Shown here in pieces: positions 11,934 through 23,430 of a DNA stretch of 64,000 bases (its first letter is position 1; each line of letters opens with the position of its first letter). The stretch is from Posidonia oceanica. Its lineage: Eukaryota > Streptophyta > Magnoliopsida > Alismatales > Posidoniaceae. The notes beneath the pieces were generated by a model that saw only the letters and a program-made list of their open reading frames with translations, was not told the DNA's origin and ran no database searches. A program made the position numbers and the translations under genes. The DNA is taken from contig JAZBRS010000020.1 in NCBI GenBank assembly GCA_037176725.1, positions 87,924,001-87,988,000 on the forward strand, read 5' to 3'.

Positions 11934-12881
11934 TCACCTTAGCTTCTGCTTTACTGGTCTTGCATCTGGGTCTAAGGGCAGGTTGTGCACAACTATCTCT
12001 ATGACGAGGCCGACCATATCCTCGTAGCTCCAGGCGAAGACATCCGCATACTCCTTCAAGAATGCGATGAATTCTGCTCTAGCCTGGGGCGATAGAAGGG
12101 CACTGATGCGGACCTCTCTAACTTCTTCTACTGTACCAATGCTGACAACCTCTATCTCCTCTTCGACATGGAGGTTGGGGCCTTCTGGATCGTCGTTGTG
12201 GGGTCGGAACTCAGGCGATGGTTCATCATTCTCATCTTCACCTGCATCATCCTCCTCTTCATATGCAATAAGTTCTAAGAGGAACTCCATCTCAAAGGTG
12301 GGGTCTGAGATATCGAAGGAGTGCAAGTGTTCCACTGCTTGGCCCTGGTGACGCTTCAGGATGGTCATGCATACCCGAGTGTTTTTATACCCTCGACGCA
12401 CGACCTCCATCTTGGCAAGCCCCTCAGTTGGCTCTGCCTGCTCTGACTCTGCTGATTCTACTATTTGTGCTGCTGCTATCTGTATTGGGGCTAACTGTGC
12501 TACTACTGCCTGTGCCGCTGGCGCCTGCTGTGCTACTGCTTGTGCATGTTGTGCCGCTGTTGATGCATGTTGTACTGTTACCGGTGCATGTCGTACTACT
12601 ACTACCGGTGCATGTTGCTCTACTACTACTGCATGTTGCTCTGCATGTTGCTCTACATGTTGCTCTGCATGGTGCTCTGCATGGGGCTCCGCATGGTGCT
12701 CTGCATGGGGCTCTGCATGTTGCTCTACATGGTGCTCTGCATGGGGCTCTACATGGTGCTCTGCATGGGGCTTTGCATGGTGCTCTGCATGGGGCTCTGC
12801 ATGTTGCTCTACATGGAACTCTGCATGGGGCTCTGCATGTTGCTCTATATGTCGCTCTGCTACTAGTTCATGTTGTACCAC
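11934..12881 (-). pseudogene. His/Glu/Ala tetrapeptide-repeat spacer and pre-RT linker, copy B
   Basis: It is homologous to 5459-6442 but has about 18 tetrapeptide units instead of about 20 and a different unit order near the ends. The 12-bp minisatellite (about 12630-12860) has therefore changed length since the duplication. The pre-RT segment YADVFAWSYEDM is present. Confidence 0.7.
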
Positions 12882-12895
12882 TACTACTTGCTGTG

Positions 12896-14008
12896 CTACT
12901 GTGCTGCCTGTGGTGCTAATACTGCTGGTATCTGCTGTGCTAACACTTCCTCTGCGTGCTCTGGTGTGCTTGCCATGGATACATCAGGCTGGCAGCTGAT
13001 CAAGGTACTGCCGCCCGCTGCATTGTCCAAGTGTGGCATGCGCTGCACGAACCATCGAGACCCACCTCCTGGCTGTAGGGTGATCAGCTTGTCTGGTCTG
13101 ATGGGTGCCTCAAGCGCTAGATCTTCCTCTAGGACCATGATAGAGGGATCTGTGGCCATGGCCTTCCCCGTCTTCTGTGCAGTCTCATGCTCTGCCACGT
13201 CCTGTGCCTGCGACGCGAGCTGCTCCTGGAATAATTGCTCCAAGTCTCCCATAGAGAAATCAATCTAAGCATCAGTAGCCGCTCCTGCCTCCTCATCCGA
13301 GGGTGAGTCGACGTAATAAGTGACTATCGGGCTTGCTCCCGGCCCGGGCTCGACTGCTGGGCTTTCTGTTGCCTGGTGCATTTGCTTTGCTACTGCTGGG
13401 TATGCTGCCAGGATTACTGTTGCTACTGGCGAGGATGCACAACCGCTCTTCTGAGGGGCCAATGGCCGGGCAAGCATGCTTGGGGATGAAACGCCGCTGC
13501 CCGTGGGTGACAGTGGTGGTCTCTCAGTAGCTGCGGCGAGAATCTTCCGCATAGCAAGATCTGCTGAGGTTGATAGCGGTGTGCCTGACAAAGTCGCCTG
13601 GCTTGCTTGTGGCGCTGTCAATAATGCAGGCTGAGTCACGCTATCGCCTGATCCGACTGACTGTGCCGCCGGAGAAAGTGATTTCCATGCTAGTGCGGCT
13701 GCGGTCATTGGTTGATTGCTGGATAACGCTGGAGGGCATGTTTCTGACTCTAGTGCTGTAGTTGCGACTGTCGGCGACTTTGGTGATGCTGCAGGAAGAG
13801 GGGAAACTGTCAACCCCACCCCAGGGTTTGCCAATTCTGCTGCTTCATTAGTGAGTGCCAGGCAAACTGACCGGGACGCAGTTGTGCTGAGCTGATCCTT
13901 GCTGCTAGTTGGGGCTGCCTCAACTATACCAGACTCCTCCTCATCTGAGTAATAGTCATCAATGTAGACCCATTCTTCTTCCGACTGCTGAGAACTTTGG
14001 CATGACGC
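12896..14008 (-). pseudogene. Low-complexity PR-RT spacer, copy B
   Basis: Ala/Pro/Ser/Thr-rich sequence in 12896-13252 and 13265-13834, extending to the TAG at 14009-14011, matches 6457-7563. An extra frame break near 13840 separates the acidic YSDEEESG part. No enzyme motif is present. Confidence 0.58.
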
Positions 14009-14849
14009 CTACTGCGCTGAGGCTTCAGTGCTGGTTGAATCTAGGATACCTGCACTGGCGAAGTTAGTAAGGTCCTGCGAGATAGCCATCCTCTGATCCT
14101 TGGCAGCATACATCTGTCTTTGCTGGACTGTAGATCATATCCAGGACCTTCAGAATCTCTTCGCTCTGCTGCTCTGATTGGCTCAGCGACTCCCTGGCCA
14201 TATCGCCCGAGCAGCGCTCCCTTGACATAGCCCCATCTGTGATAGACATTTTCGACCATCCGGAAGGGGTTGCTGTGATTGGCCAAGGAGTTGACACGTT
14301 CATGATCAGGTACAAAGCTAACCAGCTCACACTGATTAACTCGATACAAAGCAGCTGAATGCTCAGGGTCAAAAGGGATAGTATGCGAAGAGATGGGTGC
14401 AACTGCCTCGATCTGCTCCTTTTCGAAATTTTCCGCCATTACAACGATAACATCGTCGCCGTGGCGAAACTTGATCATGCAGTGGAGGGTCGAGGGGATG
14501 ACCTAATGCTTGTGCAGCCAAGGGTGCCCTAGCAAGAAGTTAAAGTTAGACTCCAAGTCAACAATGTAGAATTCCTCATCGAAGGTGACTAGGCCAATGA
14601 TTAAAGGAATAATCAAGATCCCTAGAGCGTCATGGTGCATATTACCAAAAGCTGTCATTCCCTTTATCGCCGTGGTGTTATCCTTGGCTTTGAATCCGAG
14701 CCTGGTTGCAGTGCGCAATGGATAGACATTAAGGCCCGACCCATTATCAACCAGCGATAGGGGAATGCGAAAGTTTTTGTATTGCACTATGACAAACAAG
14801 GGTTGGTTATGATTAATCCCCACCGGAGGCAGCTCATCGCTCATGAAAG
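14009..14849 (-). pseudogene. Aspartic protease (retropepsin), copy B
   Basis: The active-site loop SLVDNGSGLNVYPL and the LLGHPWLHKH segment are present. A TAG replaces Gln after LHKH (14500-14502; copy A has Gln). One base is missing near 14103 (copy A has GGG where B has GG), which scrambles the C-terminus. In this copy the protease joins upstream to the gag linker. Confidence 0.84.
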
Positions 14850-15690
14850 AGATGATCTACAGCTCCACGATGACGCCAACCATGCTCTCCAGGGTTGCGG
14901 GCTCTCTGGCTTGGGACACACGGGCAGCTTGGAACACTCAGAGAAAAGCCTCACAGTGTTCGAAAGAAGAGTGTATAAGGTCCCAAATGGAAATATCAGC
15001 TTTAACCCTCCTAAGCTGGGAAGTGATGTCAGTTTTGTGGTGCGGCTTTCTAGCAATAGGAGGGGGTGCTCTGGGAGTTGGCTTTACCGTGCTAGGTGTA
15101 GGGGGCTGGCTTGATGCTAGGGGTGCTGCGGCCTGGCTAACAGGTAGGGGTGCTGCTGGCTGGCTTGCTGGTGGAGGTGCAGTGGGTGCTGGATGGCTAG
15201 GCCTTACCACCGGTGCTGCGGGCTGGTATACCCTCCCCGATCGCGTGACTTCTGTGCACGTTTCCGTGGCAGAGTTGTAGGGCACGCGATGGGGGTCCCA
15301 GGTTAAGTTAATAACTGCTGGGGCCTGTGCTGTGAGCACAAGAGGGGCTACCGAAGGGTTGGCTAGGTAATAAGGCGAGGGGTGCTGGTGCTGGTAGGTT
15401 GCTGGAGGCCCTGGCTGAGACCTAGCTAACAGGCTGACTGGGGGCCTACCTAAATAGGAGGCTGGAGTTTGGGCCTGAGGATGCATGGTAGGGCGAGCGG
15501 CGGAGCGCCCCGGCCTGGCATGCGGTCGGATCATATGAACTTCCGACTCGGAGCCGGTAATGGCCGCACGATATAGAGCTAGAGGAAAGGGCTCGGAGAC
15601 ATCATGAATGAGCTCGGAGGGGTCTACCATAGACGTAGCAGGCCCGAAGGGGGAGAGAGAATAGATTCCCAAGGTCCCCGCGCCTTTCGG
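14850..15690 (-). pseudogene. Gag-protease linker of AB (Pro-rich)
   Basis: An open frame of 244 codons (14938-15672) encodes a Pro/Ala-rich linker ending in TSQLRRVKADISIWDLIHSS, a segment that precedes the protease in Tat polyproteins. Element C has the same block at 23430-24330. No catalytic residues are present. Confidence 0.68.
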
Positions 15691-15691
15691 A

Positions 15692-17877
15692 TTAGGATGC
15701 TTCGGGAGGGGCTGGTGGACAATGTTGGGATGAGGGGGTGCTAATGCTGATGCAGGGGCTAATGCTGATGAAGGAACATAAGAAGGTGCCTCGTGCGTGT
15801 GGATCGAAATCGTTCCCGATTCGATCTAACTCTGGATGGCATCTCGCAAAGTGAAGCAACTGTTCGTTGAGTGCCCAGGGGCTCGATGAAAGTCGCAAAA
15901 AAGGTGCGCCATATGCCAATGCGGAAGTGGATTTGGCAAAGGGCGAACCTCGGGAAACCTCAGAAATGTCGCAACCTTGGGGAGGATGGCAGTTAATGGC
16001 TCCACCAGTGGGGTGAATTGACGTCGTGGTCGCCTTGGCCCCTGGGGCTGTGCTTGCCGGACCGGTGCAGCAGGATACACCGGTTGGGCGGTGGTGGTGT
16101 GGGAGGTGCCCTAGGTACTGGTGCATAAACTACTTGAAGTGGGGGAGGCCGAACCGCCAGCTGAATAGGCACGGGCGCGGGGTCGACGTATGCAACAGCA
16201 TGCTTCGGCGAGTCCTTCTTCTTGGGCTGGCTAGTGGTAGTACCACTGCTGTTGCTGCTGGTATTGCTGCTGGGGTTGTTGCTGTTGCTGCTGGTGGTGG
16301 CCTGCTTGGCAAATGCAGAGAGCGCCGGGAAGTTGCCACTCCGTAACGAACTCTCCATGCGGGTGCTAGCTCGAATTAGTGCAGTGAAGGTTGTGACAGG
16401 TTGAATGCTGAGTAGAGCCCCGACAGCAGGCTGCGCAACCCCGATCACAATCTTGAGGGACTCCTCATCAGAGGGTCCATCTCGAACCTGCAAAGTGAGT
16501 GCACGCCAGCGGCCGACATACTCCCCGAACGGCTCACCGGGGTTCTGCTTTAATGCGACCAAGTCCGCGTGCTTAGGGACCAAGTCCAAGTTGAAGGAAT
16601 ATTGTCCCAGGATCGCCTGGCTGAGGTCATTCCACGTCTTGATGCTGGCCATATCAAGTGAGGTGAACCACTTGAGCACAGGGCCACTTAGACTTTTCTG
16701 GAACAAGTGGATTAGCATCCTCTCGTAAGCTTGGAGCTGAGCAAGATCTCCGTAGTATGCCTTCAGGTGTGCAATTGGGCAGCCTCTACCATTGTATTTT
16801 TCAAATATCGGGATACAGAACTTCGAGGGGAGTACCGCCTTTGGGAAGTAATAGAGGTCCCAGAACTGGTAAGACTGGTGGTCTGTACCCTGTACTTGTC
16901 GAAGTGGTTTCTCTAGAACGGTGAACCTGTCGTTGTTAGAGTCTAGACCTGCTGCCAAAGGAGGTGGTACAGCAGGGGCAGGGGCCACATATGCCACATA
17001 AGATGCACCGAGGTGCTCCTCTGGGTCAACCATCACATCGCCTGGTGGAGCGATGGGATGGGCGGCGTATCTGTGCGGGTGTGTTGTGTGTGCAGGCATG
17101 TATGCTGGGGTGGGATATTGATGATGTAGGGGGTATGAATAACTAGCATGTTGAGTAATAGGTGATGCAAAGTGCTGGAGTGCCAGCTGCTGCACCGGTA
17201 TGGTGCCGGGCTGCGAGCCAGAGGGATGCTGTGCTCCGATCAGTCCCAAGGACTGACCACCAGGTGCCAGAGGAGGATGCTGTGCTTGGTGTTGTGCATA
17301 TGCAGGAGGCAGAAGCTAGGCCCCCATCGCCTAAGCAGTGAGTAGCTGAGGCAGTGGTCTGGACGGGGGAGCAGAGGGGAATGCCTGCGACGCGAGAGCA
17401 GGTTGCAGGAGCCTCGGGAGCAGTAGGAGTGAATGAGGGGCGAAGAGCTAGAGCCATGCCCTGCAGTCTCTGGGCAATCTCCATCAGCTGCTGATACTGC
17501 ATCTCAGGGGACCCATCAGTAGGTATGCTGAGTTGCAGGATTGGTGGGGGACCAGAGTCAAGCGGCTGGGACACAGATTGTCCAAGGGGTGGAGGTCCTA
17601 AGGCGTAATTTGCCGCAGCAAGGTGAGTGTCAAAAGTGACATTACCGTGGAGAGGCGGAGTCAGTGGTGCCTCCGGAGTGCGGGCGGCGGTTACCAAAAC
17701 AGTCTCGGCAATTGGGTCCGACGGAGCCTACCACTGCCCCACAGAATAAGATGGAGGCAGCTGTACCAGAGAAGGAGACGCTGGCACAGAGGGAGTCAAT
17801 GTGGGAGCCGAAGGGACCAAAAGAGAGGCCACCTCCAGGGCAACAGGGACTTGGGAGTCACCAACAAACTGGGCCAT
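15692..17877 (-). pseudogene. gag: Gag polyprotein of AB
   Basis: Gag forms the particle that packages the element RNA. The likely start is the ATG at 17877 (MAQFVGDSQ), because element C begins with MAQF at the matching place. The central frame 15993-17249 holds the Retrotrans_gag core (KYNGRGCPIAHLKAYYG, LHFQ-type helices, WFTSLDMASIKTWNDL, EPFGEYVGRWR). A zinc knuckle of the C-x2-H-x5-H-x4-C type (CDFHRAPGHSTNSC) lies near 15860-15900. At least two frameshifts separate the N-terminal, core and knuckle parts, so no full product is possible. Confidence 0.85.
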
Positions 17878-19037
17878 CGCTGATCGAGAACGGGTGATCA
17901 CAGGGCTACGAGAGGGAGCAAGAGGGCGAATCCTAGGAGGAGCTATGTTCACTAAAGCGAAGTAGCTCGGAAGGGGGGATGATCAGAAGCAGGGGTCGCA
18001 GCAGGGGCGTCAGTAAGAGAAGGCACTCAAGCTCCAGCTAAGGAACTCGCTGACTAACCTCTGCGCGAAAGGCAAACAAAATCAAGGGATTAGAACCCAA
18101 AAGTAAAAAATGCAAATGTTTTGATGTATGATATGAATGCAGATGTATGCTTTCTAGCATGCTCTCCCTCACCAATCTAGGGTGTCCTAGTAGGCAATCT
18201 ACTTCGAACGCTCATGGGTGTATGGGTCGCCGACTCAGGCTAGAAAAAAGCAGGTCCCACGTCTTAAACCCGGCCCAAAGCTCAGGTGATGACGTAGTGG
18301 TGCGTAGGTGGCCTTGACCCTACCAGAAGCATGGGTGGTACCCTCTCCTAACACCGACGCGGCCCCCTGACAAGGGGGGACAGACTGATCTACTTACACC
18401 ACACCAAAGTGTTGAGGGCAAGAGACTGGGACTATCCTTCTCAGAATATAGGTGGACTCAGAGGAGAAGAATGCATGCCCTATATGATGCTTTATGCAAA
18501 TGCTTCGCGTTTTATCTTTCGTATTTTATTAACTCAAAGGGGTGCAGGTGTGTTTGTAGTCTCTAGTTGCTCCTAGAGGTTCTTTTTACTTGCTGTTTTT
18601 AGTTAGCCTTGGGGGAAGCAATCAGTCTCTAATTGTCCTTAGGCTTAATGCAAAAAGGGAAGAAAATCACCCAATCATGGCAAGCAGACAACACACATCA
18701 TTGCAGAAGGAATGGGCATGGCATGTGTATGTGTGTGTGAGCATGATAGTGAAAGAAAAACACTTATCATAGCAAAAGTAGGTATGCATAGCATGTGCAG
18801 GTGCAGTGGCATTGCATTGGTGTAAAAGGGAGCATTCGTCACTCAAAAGGCATGCATGGTGTGCCAAGCAGGTATTTAGACATGTGATGCAAGCAAATAA
18901 AGCAGCGCAAGCAATCATGGCATAAAGCAAGTAAATAAACAAGCAAGTAGGTAAGCAAATAAGGCAGGTGAAAGCAAAAGACAAGCAAAGCACAGAAGCA
19001 AGCGACGAGAAAGCCAAGGCGAAAGCCAGAGTATTGC
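17878..19037 (-). other. Leader (5' UTR) of AB
   Basis: About 1.1 kb without coding sequence lies between the PBS and gag. The block 18120-18490 is clearly related to 26780-27130 in element C, so it is a conserved leader and a candidate packaging or translation region. The short ORFs in it are not shared. Confidence 0.7.
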
Positions 19038-19055
19038 TCCCCAACGGAGTCGCCA
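19038..19055 (-). promoter_or_regulatory. Primer binding site of AB (tRNA-Arg type)
   Basis: One base inside the LTR, the minus strand reads TGGCGACTCCGTTGGGGA. The first ten bases fit the complement of a plant tRNA-Arg 3' end, which is the primer reported for Ogre elements. The tRNA assignment is from memory. Confidence 0.75.
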
Positions 19056-19390
19056 CTGTAGTAATCCAGAATTCTGATCGTCCATGCACGTTACCAAAGC
19101 TTGCATGCACCGATCAAAATAGGCTCACTATATGCAGCTGGATCCAAGGGAAGAAACTTGACTCGGAAACGCTGGCAAAAGAAAAGAAAAGAAATGATAA
19201 GACAAAATTGGAGTCGCCACTGGGTCTATTGAATTGAAAGATAAGGAAAACCAGGGGTAATACATGAAAAGACATGTAAAATCGGATGCAAGGAGGGGCA
19301 AAGGGATGCAATGCTAAGCTAGACTATGCTATGTTGTGCTACGACTCATGCCTAGGATAAAGGAAAAGGTCGATGCGAGCCAAGAGAAAG

Positions 19391-19442
19391 GGCAAGGACT
19401 CCTGTTACGCACGGGGAAGGTGTTAGGCACCCCCGATACGTC
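19391..19442 (-). promoter_or_regulatory. Conserved LTR motif (GGTGCCTAACACCTTCCCC block), LTR1
   Basis: In element sense the block contains GGTGCCTAACACCTTCCCC followed by AACAGGAGTCC. It recurs in LTR2 (28064-28116), LTR3 (51055-51108) and LTR4 (57407-57460), where the surrounding LTR sequence is much more diverged. It lies about 330-390 bp from the LTR 3' end, so an R/U5 function such as transcript start or polyadenylation is possible but not shown. Confidence 0.65.
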
Positions 19443-20008
19443 CGAGAGTCAGTCTTTCTTAGGCAATCTCGCGCTAATGCAGGGAATTGCTAGCCTAATG
19501 CCTAAATGCCATAAATGCCTACCTACTATGCATTGGAAATAAACATGCTATCTATGTGCTCAACCACGCTACTAGTGTCCGAACTAGGCGGACCCTGGTT
19601 CGTGAGAACTCCTAAGCAGTAAGTATCATAGCCCTAAATGCGGATGCAGGTAATAAAGCAAAACTGCGGGGAAACCAAGCAATGCAAACGACATGCAGGC
19701 GATAAAGCAAAACAGGTGTGGAAAATGGTACAAAAATGCGAAAGACAATGCGAGGCACAGAAAACGAGGCGAAGAACGGGAAATGATGCAACAGAGTGCG
19801 GAAAACTATGCGAGGAGCGGGAAAACGGTGCAAAATATGGAAAACAATGCAAAACACGGAAAACGGTGCAAAGCAGGGTGCGAAACTAAAACAAAGGGGT
19901 GGGCAACATGTATAGGGGTTGCAGCAAGCCAAAGAAGCAAAAAAATGCGGAAAACGGCGAGCGAAACGAAATCGACGCTTTAAAATGGTTGTCAGCCATC
20001 TACAAGTC

Positions 20009-22137
20009 TTGGACGCTGGCAACACCAGCGTCCAACGTTGGACGCTAGCATTGCTGGCGTCCAACACCTGCTGGAGGCAAACAGCATGCAGATTTTAAAA
20101 AACAATGCATTCTAGCTACATGGGTGCAATACAGATGCAAAAATGCAACTAGATGGGTGCATGACATGCAAGACTATCCTAATAGAGGATTAGAAGAGGA
20201 ATCAAAGCAAGGAGCAAGCCAGGATCCAAGATCAAAGCAAGCAGGTTGTTGGACGCCAGTATGCTTGGCGTCCAACGTTAGACGCCAGAGGGACAGGTGT
20301 CTAACACAGACCAGAAGGCAGAGGAGAGAAAGAAGCATACAAAAGGCAAATAAAAATAGGGACCATACATTTGGGCTGCTGGAGATGAGCATGGGGCAAA
20401 CAAGCAAACAAGGGAAGCATAAAAAATTCAATCAGACCTTACCTGTAGCAAGTGCCAGTCCAGAGGCACAACTAGGTTGTTGGACGTGAGCTAGGCCGGC
20501 ATCCAATGTTGGATGCCTGCACTAGTAGCATACAACGCCCTGGGAGGCACAACACACAAAAACATGCATAAAAGTAGCAAAATAATCCAAAGAAGCTAAA
20601 GAACAGTTGCTACTGAGGCTAGACATGCATATAAACGCAGAAGACATGCAAGCAATCAGATCAGAAAACCATGCTAGCTTCAAACAACAAGATGAGGAGC
20701 CTAGACATTGGATGCTAGAGCCAGCAACGTCCAACGACCAAAGCATGCAGACCTACCTATTCTAAAGGGGGAGCTCAGCTTTGACCCCACCTACATGCAT
20801 GCAAACTACTGAAGCATATAAGAGCAAACAGGAACATGCATAGGAAGCATTTAAGTCAAGGAAGGCAAGAAAGGAAGAACATGCATGGGAAGATAGGATT
20901 AAAACCTTGCAAAAAGAAGCAAGCAACTTGAAAAGACCTAGCAAACCTAAACATGGTTGCCATAGGGGCCAGGCATCTCTAAGCAAGCATGAGTCACAAA
21001 ATAGCATCAAAATAGGCAAGATCTAGGCATGGCAACAAGCTACAGCTAACAGGGGTGTTGGACGCTAGGTGAACCAGCATCCAATGTTGGACGCGGCTCA
21101 CCTTGGCGTCCAACACAGGCAAATGACAGACTGAACTCAGAGCATGCAAAGATGATTCAAACAAGCATGGAACAAGCAAATAGGCATGGCATAGCATCGG
21201 AGAACATTTAAGGAAGCATATAGCATGGATTTACAGAAAAGCAAGCAATAACAAAACATGGAAGACAATAGAGCAAGAGCAAGGCAAGGCTGGGTGTTGG
21301 ACGCCGGCCTATGCCGCAGCCAACGTTGGACGCACCAGCTGGTGCGTCCAACACACTGAACTCTCTTTTGGCCGCAAATTGCAACCAAAAGGATTCAAAA
21401 GAGTGCAAGCATGCATGGGGATGTACTAATAGACATGCAAAAGCTACAGGGATGGAGTGCTTACCGTTTGATGGCCTGGAATGGTGGCTCCACCTCACTT
21501 GCCAAAGTTGCGGATGTGTTGGTAGCAGCTACTTCGACGAGCTCGCGCAGGCTGCTGGAAGCTTCGTAGGAGGTTGCGAAGGGTCGAGGATGGAGAGGGG
21601 AGTGCGCTCTACGTTCTGGAGGTGGCGAATTCTCTCTTGGCTCGGTGTGGTGAATGCTAGAATGGCATGAACTCTCGGTTTTGTTCAGTTGGGCATGGGT
21701 TCGAGTGCTGGCAGGTTTGATTTGCAGGCCAAATTCTAGCAATTGCAGGTGTTGGCAGGTGTGGATGAGTGTGGGAAGGCCATGTGGATTGTCAGAGGAG
21801 GGCATGGGTGCTGTCAGAAGTCCAGCAAGGGTAGGGCAGTGGCAAGCGTGGGTAGCGAAAGTCAGTAGCTGTAGAGAGAGGTTAGAGAGCGGATTAAGGA
21901 CTGATGAGGAGGGGATGGGCAGTTACTTGAGCTTGGAATGTAGTGGATGGCGTGGAGTGGAGGAAGGGACGGGTAGTAAGTGCGGGGAGACGGTGGAGTG
22001 GATGGGCGGTGAGCTGAAGGGGGCGGAGCAGCCGCTGCTGCAACCGAGTTGTTGGACATCGGAGCAGAGGGCATCCAACGTTGGACACGGCATGTGCTAG
22101 CGTCCAACGTTGGACGCTGCTTGTTCCAGCGTCCAAC
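20009..22137. repeat. Seven GTTGGACGC palindrome modules in LTR1
   Basis: Modules lie at 20009-20067, 20248-20306, 20478-20537, 20707-20735, 21056-21115, 21296-21353 and 22049-22137. Most contain two hairpins back to back with arms GTTGGACGC and GCGTCCAAC. The joint forms the perfect palindrome GCGTCCAACGTTGGACGC at 20029-20046 and again at about 22100. Several adjacent modules are about 230-240 bp apart. Confidence 0.85.
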
Positions 22138-22357
22138 ACACTCAGTTGGCACAAGCTGCAAATGGGCTTGGGCTTGGGCCTAGAAGGGTTTTAAAAGTTG
22201 TAAAAAGCTTGGGTTAAGGCTCCAAGGGTTTGGGCAAGGTTTTGGGTTTGGAAATGGGTTAGAAAAATGGGTTAGAAAAGGGGTGCCATTCCAGAATCCA
22301 CACGAGCCTGCGAAAGAAAACAACCAATTTTTGGGCTGTCAGAATGGGGTGTCTACA

Positions 22358-23430
22358 CAGTGATGTTGGTGAAACTGCAGAAATGGGAGAGACTGTCAAT
22401 CCTACCACAGGGCCTGCTGATTCTGCCGTTGTATCAGTAGAGGGGAGGGCCAGACAAACTGACTAGGATGCTGCTAGGCTGAGCTGGACCTCACTGCTGG
22501 TCTGGGCTGCTTCAACTGTGCCAGACTGCTCCTCATCTGAGTAGTAGTCCTCAATGCAGACCCACTCCTCCGTCAGCAGTGAAGAGCTCTGGCACGGTAC
22601 TTGCTGTGCTGCGGCTTGACTGCTGCTCGAACCAAGGGTACCTACACTGGTAAAGTTAGTGAGGTCCCGAGGGATGGTCATCCTCTGATTCTTTGGCTGC
22701 GAGCATCTATCTTCACTGGACTGCGGGTCGTATCTGAGACCCTCAGAGTCTCTTCGCTCCTCCACCATGATCGGCTCAGCGATCCCCTGGCCGTATCGCC
22801 TGAGCGGCATTCGCTTGACGTAGCCCCACCTGTGACAGACATTTTCGACCATCTAGAAGGGGTTGCTGTGAACGGCCATGGAGTTGACACGTTTGAGATC
22901 AGGGATTTAGTTAACCGGTTTGGACCGATTAACATGGTATAAAGCATTCGAAAGCTTAGGGTTAAACTGGACAGTCTATAAAGAGGTGGAAGAAACCACC
23001 TCGATCCGCTCCTTCTCAAAGTTTTCCACCATGACAACGATGACATCGTCGTCCTAGCGGAACTTGATCATGCGATGGAGGGTCGAGGGGATGACTTGTT
23101 GCTTGTGCAGCCAAGGGTGTCCAAGCAAAAGATTGAAATTGGGCTCCAGGTCGACGATGTAGAATTCCACATCGAATACGACTAGGCCAATGGTGAGGAG
23201 AATAATCAGAATCCCCAAAGAGTTATGGTGGGTATTGTCAAAAGCTGTTATTCCCTTTATAGCTGGAGTGATATCCTCGACTTTGAATCCGAGCTTTGTT
23301 GCTGTATGCAAGGGACAAACGTTAAGTCCTGAACCATTATTAATCAGCGAATGGGGAATGTGGAAGTTTGTGAACTGCACCATGACAAATAGGGGTTGGT
23401 TGTGATTAATCCCAGTCGGAGGCAGTTCAT
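22358..23430 (-). pseudogene. Aspartic protease and start of spacer, element C (active site lost)
   Basis: The frame 23054-23905 contains the pre-protease segment and the protease. The catalytic loop reads SLINNGSGLNVCPL (about 23330-23360): the catalytic Asp of LVDNGSG is Asn, so the enzyme is dead. FYIVDLEPNFN and LLGHPWLHKQ follow. A stop near 23054 separates it from 22463-22852, which covers the protease C-terminus and the acidic YSDEEQSG spacer. The sequence ends abruptly at 22358, where AB inserted. Confidence 0.83.

Larger units (their letters stand above)
8410..14849 (-). repeat. Copy B of the internal tandem duplication
   Basis: This is the partner of 1928-8405 and is the copy still joined to gag. 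It begins at the right with the protease and ends in the integrase tail at 8410. Seven stop codons and one frameshift sit at positions identical to copy A. Confidence 0.9.
1..22357 (-). mobile_element. Tat/Ogre-like Ty3/gypsy retrotransposon AB (3' end outside window)
   Basis: Read on the minus strand, the order is 5' LTR (19057-22357), PBS, leader, gag, PR, spacer, RT, Ty3-type RNase H, a second plant/archaeal-type RNase H, integrase, then a second complete round of PR to integrase, then a DUF7745-like ORF. Two RNase H domains, a very long LTR and an extra ORF are known traits of the Tat/Ogre lineage. The right boundary is the LTR end at 22357, which abuts element C. The 3' LTR lies left of the window, so the full element exceeds 22 kb. 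It is defective throughout (many TAG stops and frameshifts). Confidence 0.88.
19057..22357 (-). repeat. 5' LTR of AB (LTR1, 3.30 kb)
   Basis: It starts TGTAGTAATCC and ends GGTGTCTACA on the plus strand, giving the complementary TGTAG...CTACA ends. The other three Tat LTRs here share both ends and a conserved motif near 19391-19442. The body is AG-rich filler with seven palindrome modules. It abuts the protease-RT spacer of element C at 22358. Confidence 0.92.
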
